Assembly: GCF_026262505.1 (NCBI RefSeq)
Contig: NC_067207.1
Location: forward strand, 18,382,082 to 18,446,081
Direction of reading: 5' to 3'
From: Trichomonas vaginalis G3
Lineage: Eukaryota > Parabasalia > Trichomonadida > Trichomonadidae
DNA length: 64,000 nucleotides
Position numbers and translations under genes: made by a program
Notes under the pieces: model-generated
Told to the model about the DNA's origin: nothing
Databases searched by the model: none
The model's input: the letters and a program-made list of their open reading frames with translations, nothing else
Part shown: positions 24,336-32,746 of the stretch, one piece after another
Layout of the letters: each line of letters begins with the position of its first letter
Position numbering within the stretch: the first letter of the stretch is position 1

Positions 24336-24798
24336 AAAACATGTTAGAAAAGGTGTTAGATCTAACATTCTAATATAAACATTATTTTTGGGTCATTTAC
24401 GTTCATTACGATGAAGTCTTGACAAAACATAAACGAAGAAATCATGACAAAGCATAAACGCTCATGTTTGACAAAACATATACGATGAAATCATGACAAA
24501 ACATATACGTTCATTACGATGAAGAAGTCTTGACAAAACATAAACGAAGAAATCATGACAAAGCATAAACGCTCATTACGATGAAGAAATCATGAAAATT
24601 CAATGAGGTGAGAAAAGAGGTTAGATCTCACCTCTTCACCTAAACATTATTTTTGGGTCATTTACGTTCATTACGATGAAGAAGTTTCGACAAAACATAA
24701 ACGATGAAATCATGACAAATCATTTATGTTATACAGTAATGTTAGTCATGAATGTTTGTCCTACGTGTTGGCGTTAGTGTTGAAAAATAATGTTTGTC

Positions 24799-25245
24799 CT
24801 ACATGAAGCCGTACAAGCGTTTGAATTTGTTTATGCATAAGATTACTCTCTTGTTTTCTGTATCTATCATACAAACATAAGCAGCACCTGTTTTTGTAAA
24901 GTTTATATGAAGTTTTCGATAGTTAAGACCTGTATAATAATAGAATGCGTCCTCATTCTCAACATAGTAGTAGAACTCAAACGAATGCTTACCATAATCT
25001 GTTATTTCAACAGCTTCGTCAGATATTTCATCAACGAACTCATAAACTATATCGCCATACTTGCTTTTATTTCTATTGTTTTCAGATTTAGAACACCAAC
25101 GAAGGTTTGAGATTCTGTTGTCCGTTCTATCATGATTTATATGGTCTATTTCTTTCAAATTGTTTGGATTTTCAATCCACTGTTCTGCAATAATTCTATG
25201 CTTTAAATGTGTTTTGTTGTTTAAACTAAGCTCAATGTTTCCCAT
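24799..25245 (-). CDS. HNH endonuclease, right copy
   Basis: 148 residues, same translation as the left-arm copy at 16862-17308, with the core EIDHINHDRTDNRISNLRWC near residues 32-51. It lies divergently from the helicase gene, with about 250 bp between the two start codons. Conservation of the complete frame in both arms argues that it is, or until recently was, functional. Confidence 0.8.
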   Translation of the reverse strand: MGNIELSLNNKTHLKHRIIAEQWIENPNNLKEIDHINHDRTDNRISNLRWCSKSENNRNKSKYGDIVYEFVDEISDEAVEITDYGKHSFEFYYYVENEDAFYYYTGLNYRKLHINFTKTGAAYVCMIDTENKRVILCINKFKRLYGFM

Positions 25246-25397
25246 TGAGTTTGTTCCCCACTAACGTTCTCATTGACGTCCTCAATATCTTCTTCCTCAC
25301 TGAACTCGTCAATATTTTCACTAGCTCCTTCTGTAATGTTTTCATCGGCATTGTCATTGACTTCTTCTGTAATGTTAGATGTTGTTGTTTCGCTCAT
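25221..25397 (-). CDS. Short acidic ORF beside the HNH gene, right copy
   Basis: 58 residues, rich in E, D and N, overlapping the start of the HNH frame in another frame. Mirror of the ORF at 16711-16875, with a different C-terminus. Confidence 0.35.
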   Translation of the reverse strand: MSETTTSNITEEVNDNADENITEGASENIDEFSEEEDIEDVNENVSGEQTQWETLSLV

Positions 25398-25497
25398 GTT
25401 CTTTCACTAATGTTAAAAAGTTATGTTGTACGAATTTTGAACAGAATTTAGAGCAGTTATGAAACAATGAAGTACTTTTACGCTATTGAAAGGAACT

Positions 25498-28170
25498 ATG
25501 AGAGTGAAGTACATGACAGCAATGACAAAAGGAACTAATATCAAACCTAATGAAATCGCTCACGAGGACATAGAGCTTAACAAGTACTTTGTGGAGTATC
25601 TTATAAGTGAAGAGTATGTAAGACCTTACTTCATGTTTGACAGCATGAATGAGGATGTTATTTCATGGTTAAAGAATATAAGCAATGTTTTCGGTAAGTA
25701 CATCATAGATGACAAAGGTCTTGTTGTATTTTATGAGACAGCAATACGAACACAGGAACTAATGGATATTATGCACTCAACAGCAAAGAAAGGATTTAGT
25801 ACTATTGGCATGAATGAACATTGCAGGAATGACATATACAACCTATGCTCACGAAAGCCTTACACAAAAGCAATACAAATGATAGAACATAAGTGTCTAA
25901 GGTCAGTAAATGAAATCATTACTGTCAGTGGTTATGAAAGAACTGTTAGCAAAGATGAGTGGAAACAGCTATTCATATTAAGGAAGGACGTTGCTGAACT
26001 AGTTAAACCTGTTGCACAAACATTGTTTCAGATAAGACCAGCAATGACTAAGAACCCTTTGACCTTAGTCAATGAGACCATAGAGGTTGAAGATAATGAC
26101 ATGAAAGAACTAGGAATGAATGAGAGAAGTTGTGAAGGATGTTTGAGTCAAAACACATGTTTCTTCAGAGCTGTTAAGAAACTTAGTAAAGAACGACAGA
26201 AATATTTTATAGAGAAGTATTGTAAAGGATGTGTAAATGAATTGCTTGAAATAGAACTTAGAGACACTTTCACACTAAAGGACTTGAGAAGAAATAAGTA
26301 CATGAGTGAGGACGGTATTGACATAGCTAGTGTTATAAATGACTTAAGAAGATGTGTTGTCGTTATTGACGGAGCACGTATGACATATCTAGTGAAAGGT
26401 TATGATGGAATACGAGACACAACAACACTTGTGTCAGTAGATAGCAAGGAATTCAATAAGCTCATGAAGAGTGTTTATGTAGGACGTATTGAAGAGAAGG
26501 ATGTGAACGCACTGATGATTTATGAAGCGGGTCAGAACAAGAACTATCTTATGAAGTCAGGCATGAGATTCTTTGACGAAAGAGATGACATTTACAGCTA
26601 TTTCAGAGGATATGAGTATGAGGTACTGAATGAAGTAGATGAAAGCATTATTGAAGGATATTTGAAACATGTTCACGATGTCATATGTAATGAGGATGAA
26701 GAGCTTTATGAGTATGTTTTGAACTGGTTCGCCTACATCGTTCAAAATCCTTGTGGAAAGACTGGAACAGTACTTTTGTTAATAGGAAAGCAAGGAACTG
26801 GTAAGAATGTACTTAGTAATGTTCTATGCGAGCTCATTAGCAAGTACGCCAACAATAATATAACGGCAATAGAGAATGTGGTTGGTAGATTCAATGCTGC
26901 TATTGAGAACATGAAGCTCATCGTATGCAATGAACTAAGCTCATGCGATACGTCTAAGGTCATGAACCACGACGCACTAAAGTCAATAGTAACAGAGACT
27001 CAGTTGGACTTAAATCAGAAGTGTCAGCCAGTAAGAAAGATAGAGAATGTTTGTAATATCATCATGATATCTAACAACTTCAACTCAGTAAAGATTGACA
27101 AAGACGACAGAAGATTTGTTGTCATTGACGTAAGCAGCAGATACAAAGGAAATTACGAATATTTCTCAAATCTCATTGAAAGCTTTAATGAAGAGTTTTA
27201 TTCAAACTTACTGACGGACTTCATGAAGAAAGATTTAAGTGAATTTGATGTAAGGAAGATACCATTCACCAGGGCTAAACAAGAACTCATCGAAATGAAC
27301 AAAACACCTTACCAAATGTTTTACGAGGAGTTCTATGAAAAGTTTGTATCCGGATGGAATTGTACAGAGTGCTACAGAAGATATAAAGAATTTGCGAAGG
27401 AGAATGAATTCTTTGCATGTAGTTCAAATGTATTTGGTGGCAAGATGAGAGAATTTGTGAAGAGAAGTAGAAAGCGAGACGGTTCTGCAAGAAGTTATAT
27501 TTACGAAGCAAGTATGATATTAGAAGGTCGTGGAAAGAAAGAAACAGTGAATTATGAGGAAGTGCTTGAAAAATTCATGGAGTACATGGGAAGCAATATA
27601 ACATACAACAAAGACATATACAGTGAGTTTAAGTACTACTGTGAACAGCATGAGATTGAAGTAATGAGTAAAAGAGACTTTGAAACGCTTATGAAAGACA
27701 GTAAGGAGGTCGTTCATGAGAACAGTGTTGAAATAGTTCATGAGAACAGTGAGGAGGTCATACATGAGAACAGTGATGAAATAGTTCATGAGAACAGTGA
27801 GGAGGTCGTTCATGAGAACAATGATGAAATAGTTCATGAGAACAGTGAGGAGGTCATACATGAGAACAGTGTTGAAATAGTTCATGAGAACAGTGAGGAG
27901 GTCATACACGAGAACAGTGAGGAGGTCGTTCACGATGTCGTTCGTGAAGAAGCCATTGCAACAAAGAATGAGATAAAGGATTTCATAGAACTTAACAAGG
28001 AGGAGTTTAAAGAAGGCTATGAAGTGAAAAGATGTGAAGAAGATTTCTTGGCGTATTTGAAGAAAAAGAGACTAAAACCAATGGCTCAAAATAAGTTTCA
28101 ATCGATGTTTGAAAAGAAACGTTTGAGCTATGGTGGTGTAAGAAGCACATATTACTTTGTTAAGAAGTGA
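25498..28170 (+). CDS. Primase/SF3-helicase (D5-like) of the virus-like element, apparently whole
   Basis: About 890 residues from the ATG at 25498. An N-terminal region of about 400 residues could hold a primase-type domain (FMFDSMNEDVISWLKN near residue 50) but has no motif I would call decisive. It includes a cysteine cluster, CEGCLSQNTCFF and later YCKGCVN, that may bind zinc. The SF3 helicase core is near residues 425-560: P-loop LLLIGKQGTGKN, Walker B region LIVCNELSSCD, the NIIMISNN sensor stretch, and the arginine motif KDDRRFVVIDV. After it comes a tract of 8-residue repeats of the V-H-E-N-S-E-E-V type (about residues 745-820), then a basic C-terminus. Helicases of this class initiate replication of viral and plasmid DNA. 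The copy looks whole. Confidence 0.85.
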   Translation: MRVKYMTAMTKGTNIKPNEIAHEDIELNKYFVEYLISEEYVRPYFMFDSMNEDVISWLKNISNVFGKYIIDDKGLVVFYETAIRTQELMDIMHSTAKKGFSTIGMNEHCRNDIYNLCSRKPYTKAIQMIEHKCLRSVNEIITVSGYERTVSKDEWKQLFILRKDVAELVKPVAQTLFQIRPAMTKNPLTLVNETIEVEDNDMKELGMNERSCEGCLSQNTCFFRAVKKLSKERQKYFIEKYCKGCVNELLEIELRDTFTLKDLRRNKYMSEDGIDIASVINDLRRCVVVIDGARMTYLVKGYDGIRDTTTLVSVDSKEFNKLMKSVYVGRIEEKDVNALMIYEAGQNKNYLMKSGMRFFDERDDIYSYFRGYEYEVLNEVDESIIEGYLKHVHDVICNEDEELYEYVLNWFAYIVQNPCGKTGTVLLLIGKQGTGKNVLSNVLCELISKYANNNITAIENVVGRFNAAIENMKLIVCNELSSCDTSKVMNHDALKSIVTETQLDLNQKCQPVRKIENVCNIIMISNNFNSVKIDKDDRRFVVIDVSSRYKGNYEYFSNLIESFNEEFYSNLLTDFMKKDLSEFDVRKIPFTRAKQELIEMNKTPYQMFYEEFYEKFVSGWNCTECYRRYKEFAKENEFFACSSNVFGGKMREFVKRSRKRDGSARSYIYEASMILEGRGKKETVNYEEVLEKFMEYMGSNITYNKDIYSEFKYYCEQHEIEVMSKRDFETLMKDSKEVVHENSVEIVHENSEEVIHENSDEIVHENSEEVVHENNDEIVHENSEEVIHENSVEIVHENSEEVIHENSEEVVHDVVREEAIATKNEIKDFIELNKEEFKEGYEVKRCEEDFLAYLKKKRLKPMAQNKFQSMFEKKRLSYGGVRSTYYFVKK
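27711..27945 (+). repeat. 24-bp coding minisatellite in the helicase gene
   Basis: Units of about 24 bp (GTTCATGAGAACAGTGAGGA and variants) encode alternating EVVHENS, EIVHENS and EEVIHENS. The right-arm gene has more units than the left-arm copy at about 14220-14400. This is a direct length polymorphism between the arms. Confidence 0.85.
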
Positions 28171-28835
28171 GGACATTTATTTTTGTCGTTAGTGTTGGAG
28201 TTTGTGTTTGTTGTTAGTGTTTGTCATTTGTGTTGGAGTTAGTACTTGATGTTAGTGTTGGAGTTTGTGTTTGTTGTTAGTGTTTGTCATTTGTGCTGAG
28301 GTTAGTACTTGTCGTTAGTGTTGGAGTTTGTGGTTGTTGTTAGTGAGAGAATAAATTAAATCATGAACTTTGCCATGGTCTCTGTCCCTAGTAGTTTTCA
28401 TTAAGTTCTGGAAATAATGAAAGTCATAAACTTTGCCATGGTCTCTGTCCCTAGTAGTTTTCATTATCTCACAGAGTTAATGAAAGTCATACTTTCTATC
28501 AGATGAAGCATGCAGATGAACATAATGAAAGTTAGTGAGTTTGCCACGAGTTATGAATAAAATATTGGCATATTAGATGAGATAGCTGATGAAACAGATG
28601 AAGATAAATTAAATCTTGGACTTTGCCACACTCTGTCCCTAGTTCCTCAAAATCCTTGACAACGTTGCTTAGAAATTTTGGTTCAAAACCTCATCTGATT
28701 TTAATCTGTTATGCTACCTGTTAAGTTTCGCGAGATTATAAATGTCATGGAGTTATATAAAAAGGAGGGACAGCTAGGGACACTGGAAGTACTTGTAAGG
28801 CTATCTGTTAAGATTGCATGAAATACTAAAAAGTC
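28171..28835. repeat. Noncoding spacer with short direct repeats, right arm
   Basis: Mirror of 13321-13985: TTGTCGTTAGTGTTGGAG-type units followed by copies of a CCATGGTCTCTGTCCCTAGT block. No ORF. Confidence 0.6.
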
Positions 28836-29120
28836 ATGAAATCCATTATCGCTGTGCTAGCTTCACCTTTGATTGAAATGACAAATAAAGTCACTGAAGC
28901 AATGAAACAAAAGTTTTTGGTAGAATACATTAAATCAGGAACTATTCCAGAAGGTTTTTACATTCATACTATGAAGGATGGTAGAGTTCAGTTTAGAAAG
29001 ATAAAGCAACCATTAGATAAAGAAGGTATATTAAGGAAGATTAAACTTCATGAGGACAACATTGCTGAACTTAAGAAGAAGTTAGAAGAGTTGGAGAAAG
29101 CAGACGACAGTGAGGAATAA
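28836..29120 (+). CDS. 94-residue coiled-coil protein of the palindromic element, right copy
   Basis: Same translation as the copy at 13036-13320, with a charged helical C-terminal third (LHEDNIAELKKKLEELEK). It is followed, about 20 bp past the stop, by a palindromic AGATCT module as in the other arm. The consistent position of the module after the gene may mean a role in transcript ending, but this is inference. Confidence 0.55.
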   Translation: MKSIIAVLASPLIEMTNKVTEAMKQKFLVEYIKSGTIPEGFYIHTMKDGRVQFRKIKQPLDKEGILRKIKLHEDNIAELKKKLEELEKADDSEE

Positions 29121-29270
29121 AGCAATGAATTCAACAGGGTAGAAATGAGGGTAGAAATGAGGTTAGATCTAACCATCTACCCTAAACTTATTTTTGTGCT
29201 ATGTTTTCATACGTGTGAGGGTGGTGATATCATTTATTTTTAAGTTTATTTTTATTTTATTTTTATATAA

Positions 29271-29591
29271 ATGACGAAAACTATTGAGATAACAAACTAC
29301 AACGGTCATGAGTTCAAGAATTTGTTCTTCGTTCCTCGTGAAAATACATTCTATCAGATACGAGGGAGAAAGGGTAAAGTTAGTTTGAGCGTTTATGAAG
29401 GAATGAAGAATGGAAAGTTTATACAAGCATATGATACAAACGGTAAGCGTGTTTCATTAGCTTTGTCAAAACTTACAGGTATAAACTATGACAGTGATTT
29501 TGACCTATATGAAGAAGAAAGTGAGTCAGAAGAATATGAACTGTTATGTGAAGCACAGCAATGGGAGGAGTTGCAATACTTTTGTAAGTGA
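29271..29591 (+). CDS. Small acidic-tailed protein of the palindromic element, right copy
   Basis: 106 residues, not recognised; mirror of the gene at 12577-12897 with one residue different. It is the outermost gene of the arm, reading toward the tip. Its start is preceded by an AT-rich stretch with runs of TTTATTTTTA. Confidence 0.55.
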   Translation: MTKTIEITNYNGHEFKNLFFVPRENTFYQIRGRKGKVSLSVYEGMKNGKFIQAYDTNGKRVSLALSKLTGINYDSDFDLYEEESESEEYELLCEAQQWEELQYFCK

Positions 29592-29722
29592 GAACGTTTA
29601 TTTTTACATTAGTGAAGTCATTAGTGGTTGGCGGTTTGTAAATATTTAAGGTTAAGTTAGTGTTGTCGTTTGTGTTGTAAAATATACGTTACTGGTTTTG
29701 TAAATATTTAAGGTTAAATGGT

Positions 29723-29769
29723 GTACGGAGGCGCGCAGTGCCTCCGTACCCTTGATATGTATACTAACT
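29723..29769. repeat. Right tip of the palindromic element, hairpin-forming
   Basis: 29723-29749 folds as a perfect 10-bp stem (GTACGGAGGC with GCCTCCGTAC) around a 7-nt loop, followed by the terminal inverted sequence ending GTATACTAACT at 29769. Confidence 0.75.
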
Positions 29770-29774
29770 ACTTT
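29770..29774. repeat. 5-bp target site duplication, right copy (ACTTT)
   Basis: Matches 12394-12398. It is part of the resumed transposase codons ACT-TTA. Confidence 0.75.
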
Positions 29775-31071
29775 AACATCCAATCTCATTGCTACTGCAC
29801 TTAAAAGAGCTGCATTAGGTCTATACTGGGAAAAAGGGAATCATGGCGGTGCAGATCCATACCTATGCGAGCGTGATCAGCTCACTTTAAAAGAAATTAT
29901 CGAAGATTCTGCTTACAAAGGTGAAGCTCTAGAAGCAGCTGACATTATTGACGAGGCGTTCAAGTTGAAAGAGCTCAGAAGAGATTATGGTTACAGATTC
30001 CTTCTTGAGATTAATTGTCCTACTCTTGCAGAAGAAGTTATCAATACTCTTGGTGGTGATGATGTATCGAGACCTTATGTTAACCATATTTTACAGCAAT
30101 TGCATTGCAAGCTTAAGGCATGCCAAGAGATTGAAGAATCAAGATACATGGCGTGTGAACCAAGAATTATCGAAGAATTCTACGATAAACATCGTGAAAC
30201 AATCGAAAGTACTCCAGAGGAGTTGATTTTTAGTATCGATGAAACATTCATAAACAAATTTAAGAAGAAGAAAGTTGCATTACCTGAGGAGATAGAGCAT
30301 ATGATCGCCAAAGGAATTCCAAACTTTCCGCACATTACAGCTTTATGCGGATGCTCAATGACAGGCAAATCTGTCCCACCTCTCTTTGTTCTCCCATGTA
30401 TTGCAGAACTACCTAGAGAACTGAAAGTATTCCAGCGCGAAAGACATTGTTGGTTTACTTCTACGCCAAAAGGCTGGGTGAACAGAAGTGTATTCTTATT
30501 GTATTGCATTTTCTTCATTGAGTGGCTTAACTTTGAACGCCAGAGAATGCCAGAAGATATACGTGACAAGCCTGCTCTCATTGTGTGTGATGGACACTCC
30601 AGCCGCGAGAATCCTCTGGCATTGTTCCTTTTGGCAAGTGCCAACATCAAATTAATTGTTCTTCCCGCACATACAACACACATTTTACAAGTATTTGATG
30701 TTGGCATTGCCAAAAGATTAAAGTCCAAATTCACGGATTATCTGAGAGATTACATTAAGGCACCGAAGCAAGAGTTCAACAGCAATGCTGCAATGATGCG
30801 CTACGCCATTATCTACTCATTTATTAGCGCATGGCAAGAATCAGTATCATTAAGAACGGTTCAAAATGCTGCTGCCGCCTGCGGTCTTTGCCCTTGTTCT
30901 GTAGAAGCTCTCAAACATAATAAGTATGTTCGTGAATTGACTCCTGCAGAAAAAGAATTGCAAGAGAAAAGAAATTACCGTAATCGAAATCGTTTTAACA
31001 TCAATGGTGAAGAATTGACGACGATGGACATGATTTGCGCAATTTCTGACAATATTAAGAAGAATCTGTGA
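29770..31071 (+). pseudogene. 3' part of pogo/Fot1-like DDE transposase gene
   Basis: An open frame of about 430 codons resumes right after the insertion. A helix-turn-helix/CENPB-like region (LTSNLIATALKRAALGLYWE, then ERDQLTLKEII) is followed by the DDE_1 catalytic core. The first aspartate is in FSIDETFINKF, the second in LIVCDGHSSRENP, and the third in LPAHTTHILQVFDVGIAKRL; that last stretch is the family's signature (usually LPPHTTH.LQPLDVG). It ends at a TGA at 31069-31071. The fold and all three acidic residues are present. The gene is inactive because the 17.4-kb element separates it from its start. With the bases at 12271-12398 the original product would have been about 470 residues, usual for the family. 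Confidence 0.85.
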
Positions 31072-31239
31072 TTTTGCAGGAAGCCAGAACAAGACACCAA
31101 GGAACGTTTCTACTTTTGGATTACAAACTATCTTGATCCCAGCACTGAGTTGTTGACAAAACTCCCTAATATGGAGTGTGGTAGAATTTACGAAAAAGTG
31201 ACACTTAACCTTAAATTTTCAAACACTATTTTTTGATTG

Positions 31240-31395
31240 TATTTTGTTATTTATATATTTATATATATGTATATTTATATATATGTATATTTATATATAT
31301 GTATATTTATATATATGTATATTTATATATATGTATATTTATATATATGTATATTTATATATATGTATATATTTATATATGTATATATTTATTAG
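31240..31395. repeat. 16-bp AT microsatellite
   Basis: About nine tandem copies of a unit close to TATATTTATATATATG, with slightly altered units at the end. Frames through it encode only repeats of Y, I and M. Confidence 0.9.
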
Positions 31396-31971
31396 AAACT
31401 GCTTCATGCTGCATTGAGTAAGCTTCGATGTCTTTGTAGGATAGCTTTCTGAGAGCGAAACAAGATAGTGTTGAAAAAAAAATTTTGAAAATCTGAGAGA
31501 CTGTGCAAGAGCCAACGACCAAAACACTACCAGTAAGATACAGCAGTAGTAGCTGCTTCATGCTGCATTGAGTATTGTTGAATAATTTGAAGTAGTGGTT
31601 TTTGAAATCAGCACCCCTATGAGAGCGCTGGCGACCGAAACACCACTAGTAAGATTGTGTATTAGAAACTGCTTCATGCTGTGTTGAGTAAGCTTCGATG
31701 TCTTTGTAGGATAGCTTTCTGAGAGCGAAACAAGATAGTGTTGAAAAAAAAATTTTGAAAATCTGAGAGACTGTGCAAGAGCCAACGACCAAAACACTAC
31801 CAGTAAGATACAGCAGTAGTAGCTGCTTCATGCTGCATTGAGTATTGTTGAATAATTTGAAGTAGTGGTTTTTGAAATCAGCACCCCTATGAGAGCGCTG
31901 GCGACCGAAACACCACTAGTAAGATTGTGTATTAGAAACTGCTTCATGCTGTGTTGAGTAAGCTTCGATTT
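31391..31971. repeat. 270-bp tandem repeat, about 2.1 copies, with internal half-repeats
   Basis: ATTAGAAACTGCTTCATGCT recurs at 31391, 31661 and 31931, an exact 270-bp period. Within each copy two diverged halves are recognisable: CGACCAAAACACTACCAG against CGACCGAAACACCACTAG, each followed by GTAAGAT. The unit is therefore an old dimer that was later duplicated. Confidence 0.85.
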
Positions 31972-32734
31972 CTTTATCAGACCACCTTTAAATTAACCAC
32001 TCACATTCTCACTGTGGTCCATCTAAAATTTGTAAACTTTATGACATAAAATTATATTATATGCAGGATCCCACCTATTACTTAATCTTTTTGGAATAAA
32101 TGTTTTATAATATTTATCGATTGATTGTAATTTTTTGTATAAAAAAAGTTTTTTATTTATATTAAAAATATATTCGGTTAATGATATTATCTTATAATTT
32201 GTAAATAAATCTAGTAATAAAATAACTTTAATAATTGGTGTCACTTTTTCGAAAATTCTGGTTTTTTCCACCAAGGAACGTTTCTACTTTTGGATTACAA
32301 ACTATCTTGATCCCAGCACTGAGTTGTTGACAAAACTCCCTAATATGCCAGGTTATAGTCCAAATGATTAGGAAAATTTTCCAATTTTCCAACAAAAATT
32401 TTCCAATTCTCCACCAAAAATTTTTTAATAAAATATTATTTTACGGCATTGCCCGTCACTTTTTTCGGTACAAGGCTAATATCACGGTATAACCCCCCTG
32501 AAAAGACTTTATTGCTTTTTTTTTCAATGGATAAAAATATTCAGAAGTTTACAATTTTTACAAGTTCTTAAAATAAAACAAAGATCAAATGTATACAACT
32601 ATATAGTTTTTACTACTTTTTATTAATTTTGTCTTTTCTAATAAAATTCAATGGATCAATTCAAAACGATACGAATTCATAATGTTGGGGGATAATGAAG
32701 GAAATTTAACACTGAACTATAGCCTCATTAGTTT

Positions 32735-32746
32735 TCATTCTTTAAA
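32735..32746 (+). promoter_or_regulatory. Initiator-like element before the glycine-rich protein gene
   Basis: TCATTCTTTAAA ends directly at the ATG (32747), matching the Trichomonas initiator pattern TCA-Y-T-rich with a very short leader of about 10 nt. Confidence 0.65.

Larger units (their letters stand above)
21969..24798. repeat. Right-arm short-repeat field with palindromic modules
   Basis: Inverted copy of the left-arm field, about 1.5 kb shorter. AGATCT modules are near 22009, 22248, 22559, 22685, 22911, 23095, 23277, 24360 and 24620. The paired GC mini-hairpins are near 22850 and 23040. The 119-bp tandem block is at about 23615-23940. Confidence 0.8.
12399..29769. mobile_element. Virus-like 17.4-kb palindromic element (primase-helicase, HNH), fossil
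   Basis: The termini are AGTTAGTATACATATCAAGG and its inverse, flanked by ACTTT on both sides. The left arm (12399-21724) and right arm (21969-29769) are inverted copies around a spacer of 244 bp. Each arm, from tip inward, holds a 106-residue ORF, a 94-residue coiled-coil ORF, a large primase/SF3-helicase, an acidic ORF, an HNH endonuclease, two short ORFs, and several kilobases of short repeats with palindromic modules. D5/SF3-helicase genes of this kind have been reported as virus-like repeats in Trichomonas (family knowledge). I see no capsid, envelope, polymerase or integrase gene. The helicase in the right arm looks whole; the left copy is broken, with about two breaks. The arms are nearly identical, so the insertion looks young. 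It has landed inside a transposase gene. Confidence 0.8.
31095..32347. repeat. 79-bp direct repeat bracketing a 1.1-kb insert
   Basis: 31095-31173 and 32269-32347 are near-identical direct copies (CACCAAGGAACGTTTCTACT at the start, CCCTAATATG at the end). The DNA between them begins and ends with an imperfect inverted repeat containing CGAAAAAGTGACAC and its inverse. This would suit an insertion followed by, or causing, a local duplication. Confidence 0.8.
12083..32477 (+). mobile_element. Pogo/Fot1-like DDE transposon, split by a nested 17.4-kb element
   Basis: The inverted pair AGCCTTGTACCGA (12083-12095) and TCGGTACAAGGCT (32465-32477) brackets the two halves of a DDE_1-type transposase gene and could be its terminal repeats. 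A second partial copy, AGCCTTGTAC, lies at 12102-12111. Removing the nested element (12399-29769), the transposon would span roughly 3 kb. That still includes a 270-bp tandem repeat and other secondary material downstream of the gene. The terminal repeats are short, so the outer limits are tentative; the transposase itself is secure. Confidence 0.55.

Noticed and set aside
17309-24798. CRISPR-like array
   Set aside because: Repeats are shuffled and overlapping, without unique spacers of constant length, in a eukaryotic context without Cas genes.
12399-29769. Maverick/Polinton identity for the giant element
   Set aside because: No DNA polymerase B, retroviral-type integrase, packaging ATPase, protease or capsid gene is visible, and the flanking duplication is 5 bp rather than the 6 bp typical of that group. 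A distant relationship through shared helicase genes cannot be excluded.
12399-29769. The palindrome as a fold-back assembly artefact
   Set aside because: Flanks on the two sides are different parts of one gene, the arms differ in repeat content, and there is a matching 5-bp duplication.
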